Shown here: piece after piece, positions 1 to 4,690 of the stretch | Numbering within the stretch: the stretch's first letter is position 1 | Layout: every line of letters starts with the position of its first letter | Assembly: GCA_937862595.1 (NCBI GenBank) | Contig: CALMFL010000284.1 | Location: 1 to 7,865 of the forward strand | DNA: 7,865 nt | Reading direction: 5' to 3' | Source of the DNA: an uncultured Fidelibacterota bacterium | Lineage (GTDB): Bacteria > Fidelibacterota > Fidelibacteria > Fidelibacterales > Fidelibacteraceae | Translations under genes and position numbers: made by a program | Notes under the pieces: generated by a model | Databases searched by the model: none | What the model was told of the DNA's origin: nothing | What the model saw: the letters and a program-made list of their open reading frames with translations, nothing else

Positions 1-27
1 AAGGCAGGAATGCATGGGATCCCTCCA

Positions 28-49
28 CCCCGACACTTCGGGGGTCGGG
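28..49. repeat. Inverted repeat with two alternative pairings
   Basis: CCCCGA (28-33) is the reverse complement of TCGGGG (38-43), and CCCGAC (29-34) of GTCGGG (44-49), so this segment can form either of two mutually exclusive GC-rich hairpins. It is followed by GATGACA. No T-tract follows, so a simple terminator is unlikely. It may be part of a dispersed intergenic repeat, but no second copy is in the window. Confidence 0.4.
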
Positions 50-73
50 ATGACAGATTGGAGGAATTCTTCC

Positions 74-93
74 GGGCAAATGATGATTCGCCC
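74..93 (-). repeat. REP-like palindrome, isolated copy
   Basis: GGGCAAATGATGATTCGCCC is a near-perfect palindrome of the same family as the repeats at 6801-6885 (arms GGGCGAAT/ATTCGCCC), with one change in the left arm. Read on the minus strand the arm is the intact GGGCGAAT, which is why I give minus orientation. The copy lies 110 bases upstream of the sugar-gene promoter candidate and overlaps the start of a TTCG-loop hairpin (90-101). Sharing the unit between two intergenic regions 6.7 kb apart shows that it is dispersed. Confidence 0.6.
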
Positions 94-203
94 TTCGGGG
101 CTTTAAATAGGTTTATGGCCTGCTCTCCGAAGCCTTCTTGGCCAACGTGGTTCGTTAGAGCGTAGTTGGTGGCGTAGGAGATCGACTTTATTATAATAAT
201 TGA

Positions 204-232
204 TTGTGAACTCCAGGCGGAATTAATATATT
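204..232 (+). promoter_or_regulatory. Candidate sigma70-type promoter for the sugar operon
   Basis: TTGTGA (204-209, 4 of 6 to consensus) is separated by exactly 17 bases from TATATT (227-232, 5 of 6), in the AT-rich stretch directly before the first gene. Transcription would start near 239, giving a leader of about 24 bases with GAGGAA (251-256) six bases before the ATG at 263. An alternative lies just upstream: TTGGTG (166-171), 17 bases, TATTAT (189-194), overlapping a perfect TATAAT at 192-197. The call rests only on consensus matching. Confidence 0.45.
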
Positions 233-262
233 TTCAAATTACATGAATCAGAGGAATCTCCC

Positions 263-1213
263 ATGAAAAAAATCGCGCTTGTCGGCTGCGGACGCATCTC
301 AAAACGGCACATCGAGGCGATCGCCGAAACGCCGGGTGTTGAAATTTCAATGGTGTGCGACATTGTCGAAGAAAAAGCGAAAGCCCTTGCCGGCCGGCTG
401 GGCGTTCCCTATGTTACGGATTACAAAAAGATCCGGGGCGCCGATGTTGTTTCGGTACTGACGCCCTCCGGGAGCCATCCCCGGCACGCCGCCGAGATCG
501 CGGAGCAAACCGATGCGGCCTATATCGTCTGTGAAAAACCGATCAGCCTTACCGTGCGGGAAGCGCATGAACTCTTTGCGCGGACCGACCGGGCGGGGAA
601 GGTCCTGCTGCCGGTCTATCAGAACCGCTACAATCCGCTGGTGGTCATGTTAAAGGAACTGATCGAGGATCAAAAACTCGGGAAACTCTATCAGTTCATC
701 TGCAATGTTCTCTGGAACCGCGACAATGCTTATTTTGAGATCGACTGGCACGGCACCCAGTCCCTGGACGGCGGGATACTGTATACCCAGGCTAGCCATT
801 ACGTCGATATGGTCCATTATCTCTTCGGAGAGCTTGTCAGCGGAAAAGGGCAGGGCGGCTCGCTGCGGGGACTGGAAGTCTATGATTCGGTCTCGGCGGT
901 GATGCGCTTTCAGTCCGGGATCGTCGGGTCCCTGAACGCGACGGTCAATGCCTATAAAAAGAACTACGAGACCGAGTTTACGCTCATCGCGGAAAAAGGC
1001 ATTATTCGCCTGGCGGGCACGAACCTGAACACGATCAGTCACTGGGATGTGGAAGGCATCGAAAAACCGGACATGGATTTCACCCTGGACCATATTTACG
1101 GAAAAGGGCATAATGCCATGTACCGGTATATCGCGGAACAAAAATGGGACATGTTCCCCTCGCGGGAAGACATTCTTTCAGGCATTCATTTAATGGAAAA
1201 GCTCAGTTATTAA
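263..1213 (+). CDS. wbpB: Gfo/Idh/MocA sugar dehydrogenase, WbpB/WlbA type
   Basis: Likely UDP-N-acetylglucosaminuronate 3-dehydrogenase: NAD-dependent oxidation at C3 of UDP-GlcNAcA to the 3-keto sugar, a cytoplasmic step in diacetamido-uronic acid synthesis. The 316-residue protein opens with a Rossmann fold (ALVGCGRISKRH, residues 5-16, with GxGxxS) and an acidic end of beta 2 (CD, 32-33). It then has the family EKP motif (91-93; Lys92 is the usual catalytic lysine). The substrate domain carries QNRYNP (120-125) and DGGILYTQASHYVD (169-182), whose His179 occupies the family's conserved histidine position. Length is as expected for WbpB. The ATG has a good GAGGAA ribosome site. The next gene starts 15 bases after the stop and is the matching aminotransferase, which supports the specific role over a generic oxidoreductase. 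Family assignment is firm; the exact substrate is inferred from the operon. Confidence 0.9.
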   Translation: MKKIALVGCGRISKRHIEAIAETPGVEISMVCDIVEEKAKALAGRLGVPYVTDYKKIRGADVVSVLTPSGSHPRHAAEIAEQTDAAYIVCEKPISLTVREAHELFARTDRAGKVLLPVYQNRYNPLVVMLKELIEDQKLGKLYQFICNVLWNRDNAYFEIDWHGTQSLDGGILYTQASHYVDMVHYLFGELVSGKGQGGSLRGLEVYDSVSAVMRFQSGIVGSLNATVNAYKKNYETEFTLIAEKGIIRLAGTNLNTISHWDVEGIEKPDMDFTLDHIYGKGHNAMYRYIAEQKWDMFPSREDILSGIHLMEKLSY

Positions 1214-1228
1214 CACAAGGAAACGTCT

Positions 1229-2320
1229 ATGATATTCTGTGATCTTCATCGTCAGTACCGGGAGTACAAACACGAGATCGACGCCGCGATCGCTTCGGTG
1301 ATCGCCGAAACCGCGTTTATCAACGGCCCCGACATTCAGGCGCTGGAAGGTGAGCTGGCGGCCTATGCAAACGTTCCTCACGCCCTGACATGCAGTTCGG
1401 GGTCGGATGCGATCTCCCTGGCGCTGATGGCGCTGGACATCAAGTCCGGGGACGAGGTCATATGTCCCGCGTTTACCTTTATCGCCACGGCGTCCATGGT
1501 CAGCATCGTCGGCGCCCGTCCGGTCTTTGCGGATGTCGATCCGGTCACCTTTAACCTGGATCCCGAGAAGATCGAGGCAAAGATCACCCCGCGGACGAAA
1601 GGGATCATCCCCGTTTCGCTTTACGGCCAGCCTGCGGACATGGATGCGATCAATGCGATCGCCGCACGTCACGGCCTGTGGGTCATGGAGGATGCGGCCC
1701 AGTCCTTCGGGGCAAGCTACAAGGGGAAACGTTCCTGCGCGCTGAGCCGTATCGCCACGAGCAGCTTTTTCCCCGCCAAACCGCTGGGATGCTACGGGGA
1801 CGGGGGCGCCCTGTTCACGGATGACCCGGTGCTTGCGGAAAAGATCCGGATGATCCGGAATCACGGTCAGGTCAAACGGTATTATCATAAAATGGTGGGC
1901 GTGAACGGCCGCATGGACACGCTCCAGGCCGCGATACTCCGCGTCAAGCTCAGGCATTTCGATCGCGAGATAGATGAACGCAACCGTGTCGCAGAGACCT
2001 ATTCTCAGGCGCTGAAAGGCGTGGTTGACATTCCAACGGTGCTTGCTCATAACCGCAGCGTCTGGGCGCAATACACCATCAGGACGCAGGACCGCGATGC
2101 GCTCCGTGAAGCCCTGGCCGCAAAGGATATTCCCACCGCGGTGCATTATCCCATGCCGCTTCCTTCTCAGGAAGCCTTCGCCGATCTGGGGCAGGGAACG
2201 GATTTCCCCGTATCGAACCGCCTCTCGGAAACGGTGGTCTCGCTGCCGATGCATCCTTTCCTGAGCTCCGAAGAAATTCACTACGTTGCCGATACGATAA
2301 AGGAAACGATCCATGGCTGA
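1229..2320 (+). CDS. wbpE: DegT/DnrJ/EryC1/StrS aminotransferase, WbpE/WlbC type
   Basis: PLP-dependent sugar aminotransferase, fold type I, 363 residues. It probably transfers an amino group from glutamate to C3 of the 3-keto-UDP-GlcNAcA made by the preceding dehydrogenase. Visible motifs in order: LHRQYREYK near the N-terminus (6-14); CSSGSDA (55-61), the PLP phosphate loop; PAFTFIATA (80-88); EDAAQSFGA (154-162) with Asp155 facing the pyridine nitrogen; SFFPAKPLGCYGDGGA (179-194) with Lys184 as the Schiff-base lysine; RNHGQ and GVNGRMD further on. The C-terminal HYPMPLP segment is typical of sugar aminotransferases. The start at 1229 is preceded by AAGGAAA (1217-1223). The end overlaps the acetyltransferase start by 8 bases, implying translational coupling. 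All catalytic residues are present and there is no sign of decay. Related sugar aminotransferases (QdtB/FdtB type) are alternatives, but the partner genes fit WbpE better. Confidence 0.92.
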   Translation: MIFCDLHRQYREYKHEIDAAIASVIAETAFINGPDIQALEGELAAYANVPHALTCSSGSDAISLALMALDIKSGDEVICPAFTFIATASMVSIVGARPVFADVDPVTFNLDPEKIEAKITPRTKGIIPVSLYGQPADMDAINAIAARHGLWVMEDAAQSFGASYKGKRSCALSRIATSSFFPAKPLGCYGDGGALFTDDPVLAEKIRMIRNHGQVKRYYHKMVGVNGRMDTLQAAILRVKLRHFDREIDERNRVAETYSQALKGVVDIPTVLAHNRSVWAQYTIRTQDRDALREALAAKDIPTAVHYPMPLPSQEAFADLGQGTDFPVSNRLSETVVSLPMHPFLSSEEIHYVADTIKETIHG

Positions 2321-2876
2321 TTATTTTGTTCATGAGACCGCCCGGGTCGACGAGGGGGCGCACCTGGGGAAAAATACCAAAGTATGGCATTTCAGCCATA
2401 TCATGCCCGGCGCCAGGGTCGGGGAACGCTGTTCCATCGGACAGAATGTGAACATCGGCTCGAAAGCGGTTGTCGGGAATGGCGTCAAGATCCAGAACAA
2501 CGTATCCGTCTACGATTCGGTCGTGATCGAAGATGACGTGTTCTGCGGACCAAGCTGCGTGTTCACCAATGTGATGAACCCGCGCGCTTTCGTTGAACGG
2601 AAAGAGGAATACCGGGAAACACGCGTTAAAAAAGGCGCGTCCATCGGGGCGAACGCCACGATCGTCTGCGGGGTCACCCTGGGCGAATACTGTTTTATCG
2701 GGGCCGGCGCGGTCGTGACGAAGGATGTCCCCGCCTACGCCCTGATGGCGGGCGTGCCCGCCCGGCAAAAGGGCTGGGTGAGCCGGGTGGGGGAGATCCT
2801 GGGCAAGGACCTCGTCTGTCCCCGCACGGGGGAAAGCTACGAACTTAAGGACGGACAGCTGAAGCCCCTTCTTTGA
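2313..2876 (+). CDS. wbpD: UDP-3-amino-sugar N-acetyltransferase, WbpD/WlbB type
   Basis: Left-handed parallel beta-helix acetyltransferase of 187 residues. It probably uses acetyl-CoA to acetylate the new 3-amino group and yield UDP-GlcNAc(3NAc)A. Hexapeptide-repeat turns run from about residue 10 to 75 (AHLGKNTKVW, ARVGERCSIG, AVVGNGVKIQNN, VVIEDDVFCG). They are interrupted by the family loop FTNVMNPRA (84-92, with Asn86 at the site of the proposed catalytic asparagine). The helix then resumes in GASIGANATIVCGVTLGEYC (108-127) and the CoA-binding end VPAYALMAGVPAR (139-151). The C-terminal CPRTGESYEL is the usual tail of this family. Translation starts inside the previous gene (8-base overlap, AAAGGAAA ribosome site around 2299-2305). 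It is the last gene of the operon: 364 bases without a strong gene follow. Confidence 0.92.
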   Translation: MADYFVHETARVDEGAHLGKNTKVWHFSHIMPGARVGERCSIGQNVNIGSKAVVGNGVKIQNNVSVYDSVVIEDDVFCGPSCVFTNVMNPRAFVERKEEYRETRVKKGASIGANATIVCGVTLGEYCFIGAGAVVTKDVPAYALMAGVPARQKGWVSRVGEILGKDLVCPRTGESYELKDGQLKPLL

Positions 2877-3002
2877 ACGCTGATCCGGCCGAACGAATAA
2901 AGTACGAAGACGCCGGCAAGACACAGGCACCCCGGCTTTCTGAACCTGTCCGGCAGGACGTCATTCCTTTCGTATCTCACAAGTAAAAAATAATTCTCCA
3001 TT

Positions 3003-3027
3003 TCCGGGAACTTATGGTTATCCCGGA
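3003..3027. repeat. Perfect 7-base inverted repeat
   Basis: TCCGGGA (3003-3009) and TCCCGGA (3021-3027) are exact reverse complements around an 11-base loop. No T-tract follows on the + strand (CATTGACA), so it does not look like an intrinsic terminator. It might be an operator or an RNA hairpin. Function unknown. Confidence 0.35.
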
Positions 3028-3067
3028 CATTGACAAGGTGCACAACAATACTTCCCTCCTTATCCTT

Positions 3068-3103
3068 CGTCATAACACCTACCCCCAAAAGGGTGTTATG
3101 ACG
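3068..3103 (+). terminator. 12-base perfect hairpin, possible terminator of the sugar operon
   Basis: CGTCATAACACC (3068-3079) pairs exactly with GGTGTTATGACG (3092-3103), and one G-T wobble extends it inward. The loop is about 10 bases and C/A-rich. The right arm is followed by TTT and, nine bases on, by a T6 run (3113-3118), so rho-independent termination on the + strand is possible although the U-tract is broken. It lies about 190 bases downstream of the acetyltransferase stop. A 12-base perfect dyad could equally be a repressor operator. I prefer terminator only weakly. Confidence 0.4.
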
Positions 3104-3129
3104 TTTGTGACGTTTTTTAACTGACGTTT
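3099..3129 (+). repeat. Three direct repeats of TGACGTTT
   Basis: TGACGTTT occurs at 3099-3106, 3108-3115 and 3122-3129, with start-to-start steps of 9 and 14 bases. The first copy overlaps the right arm of the 12-base hairpin. Short spaced direct repeats of this kind can be protein-binding iterons or by-products of insertion. No replication gene is present, so an origin is not supported. Confidence 0.45.
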
Positions 3130-3146
3130 AAACTACAGGACCGTCC

Positions 3147-3233
3147 ATGAGGAGGAGGGAAGCAAAAGGTTTCGCTCGTCGCAAGGATTCCATGCGGAAG
3201 GCTTTTTTCATTGTTTCTTTGAAAAAATTATAA
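3147..3233 (+). CDS. Possible small basic peptide (28 aa), doubtful
   Basis: A 28-codon frame begins at ATG 3147 with AGGA (3137-3140) six bases upstream and ends in TAA seven bases before the first possible ATG of the ATPase gene. The peptide starts MRRREAKGFARRKDSMRKAF, is strongly basic (about eleven Lys/Arg in 28) and finishes with a short hydrophobic segment (FFIVSL). It could be a leader peptide, a remnant, or chance. No family recognised. A weak promoter-like pair, TTGTGA (3105-3110) and TAAACT (3129-3134) with 18 bases between, precedes it. The call rests only on spacing and composition. Confidence 0.2.
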   Translation: MRRREAKGFARRKDSMRKAFFIVSLKKL

Positions 3234-3234
3234 T
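3205..3234 (+). promoter_or_regulatory. Candidate promoter for the ATPase-remnant gene
   Basis: TTTTCA (3205-3210, 4 of 6) and a perfect TATAAT (3229-3234) are separated by 18 bases in a sharply AT-rich stretch. Transcription would begin near 3241, exactly at the upstream ATG, which favours the internal start at 3277 for translation with a leader. Confidence 0.4.
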
Positions 3235-3276
3235 AGTTTAATGACAAAATTAATGATTAAAGATGGGTGGTTAGAA

Positions 3277-4065
3277 ATGAGTAAAGAAGACAAGAACCAA
3301 CAGAACACATACCAGGGATTGACCGATCTGACGGCTTCCTTTGTCGAAACGCCGCTGGACCGGATTGAGTTTGACGAGGCCTTGATCCGGGAGCTCTCGC
3401 CGGACGGCGACTTCAAGAACGTCAGCGACTTTTTACAGCAGATCCGCCAGATCCGCGACGGAAAGATCACCAAAGCGGCCTATCTGTGCTTCGCCAAACG
3501 GAACCAGCTCTATGCCAATGCCGTTATTAAAATTGCCCGTTTCGACGGGAATACGGTGACGAAATTTCTTGACCGGAAGAACATCGACAGCAATCTGATA
3601 CGCGCCGTCGAGGAAACCCTGACATTTATCAAAGGCCATATCAATCAGGGCCTGATCCAGCACCGAAACGGCAAGGAAGAGCTGAAATGGGATTATCCGC
3701 TGAGCGCCCTGAAGGAAGCCCTGATCAATGCCATTCTGCACCGCGACTACAATGATACCGGGAATATTCAGGTCCGCATTTTCGAGGACTGGCTTGAAAT
3801 ATGGAGTCCCGGCGAACTTCCGCAGGAACTGGACCTTCGCCGCATCCTCTATGAGGACCGGACGATCCTTCGCAACAGCAATCTGGCGATGATCTTTCAG
3901 GGACTGGGGCTGGTTGACAACTGGGGTACCGGTTTTAAGCGCATGAACGACGCCTGCGTTGAAAACGGGAACCCCGAGCCGATCTACTCTCAAAAAGCCG
4001 GCGCCTTTGTCGTGACGATGCACAAGAGCATCATAACGCCGAACATCCTGCAGCAACCCCATTAA
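3277..4065 (+). CDS. Truncated Schlafen/AlbA-type ATP-binding protein (GHKL-like C-terminal part)
   Basis: Matches the middle and ATPase parts of the broad bacterial family annotated as 'ATP-binding protein / putative transcriptional regulator with AlbA_2 domain' (often mislabelled RecG-like). Counting from ATG 3277 (262 aa): FVETPLDRIEFDEAL (22-36) and GKITKAAYLCFAK (62-74) are the usual linker region. ALKEALINAILHRDY (144-158) is the GHKL N-box (Glu147, Asn151, His155, Arg156). IFEDWLEIWSPGELP (168-182) holds the G1-like segment, and GLGLVDNWGTGFKRM (209-223) the glycine-rich end. The roughly 110-130-residue N-terminal AlbA_2 domain and the C-terminal winged helix of full-length members are both missing. 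I chose 3277 because GGGTGG (3265-3270) sits six bases before it; an in-frame ATG at 3241 would add 12 residues but has no ribosome site and coincides with the predicted transcription start. Family membership is well supported. Whether the short protein works is doubtful; it is probably a remnant. Confidence 0.75.
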   Translation: MSKEDKNQQNTYQGLTDLTASFVETPLDRIEFDEALIRELSPDGDFKNVSDFLQQIRQIRDGKITKAAYLCFAKRNQLYANAVIKIARFDGNTVTKFLDRKNIDSNLIRAVEETLTFIKGHINQGLIQHRNGKEELKWDYPLSALKEALINAILHRDYNDTGNIQVRIFEDWLEIWSPGELPQELDLRRILYEDRTILRNSNLAMIFQGLGLVDNWGTGFKRMNDACVENGNPEPIYSQKAGAFVVTMHKSIITPNILQQPH

Positions 4066-4138
4066 TTTTACAGACCGACATGGCCGCGATAAACTTGCCG
4101 GAAGTGGCACCCAACTGAAAACCGGTATGAAATAAATT

Positions 4139-4678
4139 ATGGATAATGATTTAAAGTGGTATGTCCTGCGCGTTCGTCCCCGTCATGAAAAAACGGTGGC
4201 GGAACGTCTGTCCGAAAGATTCGAGGTCTTCCTGCCGCTGATCTCGCAGCGCCGGAAATGGTCCGACCGGATGAAAACCATCGACGTGCCGCTCTTCAGC
4301 GGCTATCTCTTTATAAAAACCGCCGCGAAAATGAAATATGTCATCCTTGAGGAACAGGGAGCGGGCGGCTTTGTGCAGTTCGGCGCGAAACCGGCCGAGA
4401 TCCGTGAAAGCGAGATCGAAGCGATCCGCAAATTTCTGCTGTATCCCGAGACCCTGACGGTGGAGGACGGCTACCGCTTTACCCGGGGCGATCTGATCAG
4501 GATCACCCGCGGCGTTTTTGCGGGAGTTGAAGGGAAAGTGATCCAGCAGAAGAACAAATACCGCCTCTTCATTACGATCGAGCAGCTGGGCAAGATCGTT
4601 TCGGTTGAGATCGACGCCGAATATCTGGAAAAAAGATCCCGTCAGGATACGGCGGAGCGCAGGGAAAAACGAAGCTAA
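4139..4678 (+). CDS. NusG-family transcription antiterminator (RfaH/UpxY/LoaP-like)
   Basis: A 179-residue specialised NusG paralogue expected to ride on RNA polymerase and promote elongation through selected long operons, commonly those for capsule or O-antigen. The NGN domain spans about residues 5-105: WYVLRVRPRHEKTVAERL (7-24), FLPLISQRRKWSDR (31-44) and PLFSGYLFIK (51-60), the last being the family's hallmark segment. A C-terminal KOW domain follows at about 116-160 (GDLIRITRGVFAGVEGKV, 117-134). The very basic tail (residues 165-179) is not conserved in the family. Housekeeping NusG usually sits beside secE and rplK; neither is here, and the 'R-R-K-W-S-D-R' stretch fits paralogues. No Shine-Dalgarno is visible before the ATG (AT-rich AAATAAATT), so translation may be weak or specially controlled. 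The permease gene starts within 6-12 bases of its stop, suggesting cotranscription. The sugar operon upstream is a plausible but unproven target. Confidence 0.88.
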   Translation: MDNDLKWYVLRVRPRHEKTVAERLSERFEVFLPLISQRRKWSDRMKTIDVPLFSGYLFIKTAAKMKYVILEEQGAGGFVQFGAKPAEIRESEIEAIRKFLLYPETLTVEDGYRFTRGDLIRITRGVFAGVEGKVIQQKNKYRLFITIEQLGKIVSVEIDAEYLEKRSRQDTAERREKRS

Positions 4679-4690
4679 ACCGGGGTGCTG

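Larger units (their letters stand above)
1..182. other. Palindrome-rich intergenic leader, no gene
   Basis: I see no credible gene in this stretch. It is crowded with short palindromes: GGGATCCC at 16-23; CCCCGA/TCGGGG (28-33/38-43), which overlaps an alternative CCCGAC/GTCGGG pairing (29-34/44-49); the imperfect GGAGGAATTCTTCC at 60-73; the REP-like unit at 74-93; and GCCC-TTCG-GGGC at 90-101. The last is a UUCG-type tetraloop hairpin followed by TTT and could act as a weak terminator for something upstream. The density of unrelated palindromes suggests debris of small non-autonomous elements. This is inferred from sequence alone; the ends of any element are not visible. Confidence 0.5.
2877..3240. 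other. Intergenic gap with hairpins, direct repeats and a tiny ORF
   Basis: This gap after the sugar operon holds no gene of normal size. In order: a 7-base-arm hairpin (3003-3027), a perfect TTGACA at 3030-3035 with no matching -10, a 12-base-arm hairpin (3068-3103), three TGACGTTT repeats (3099-3129), a 28-codon basic ORF (3147-3233), and an AT-rich end with TATAAT (3229-3234) before the ATPase gene. An 83-codon minus-strand reading frame (2837-3088) overlaps the acetyltransferase end. It starts inside the large hairpin and shows no recognisable domain, so I do not call it. Confidence 0.5.

Noticed and set aside
166..180. Possible ops/JUMPstart-like element (TTGGTGGCGTAGGAG) for the NusG paralogue
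   Set aside because: Only a partial resemblance to GGCGGTAGCGT, and it lies upstream of the best promoter candidate, so it would not be in the transcript.
1190..2314. Long minus-strand frame opposite the aminotransferase
   Set aside because: It is the antisense shadow of an unmistakable PLP aminotransferase and has arginine/histidine-rich low-information sequence.
3030..3035. Perfect TTGACA as a promoter -35
   Set aside because: No acceptable -10 hexamer occurs 15-19 bases downstream.
2837..3088. Minus-strand reading frame of 83 codons after the acetyltransferase
   Set aside because: It overlaps the 3' end of the acetyltransferase gene, starts inside the 12-base hairpin and shows no recognisable domain; probably chance.
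3099..3129. Replication origin iterons
   Set aside because: Only three copies, no initiator gene and no AT-rich unwinding element organised around them.
4127..4135. Two-codon ATG-AAA-TAA minigene before the NusG paralogue
   Set aside because: It has no clear ribosome site and is most likely chance in AT-rich sequence.
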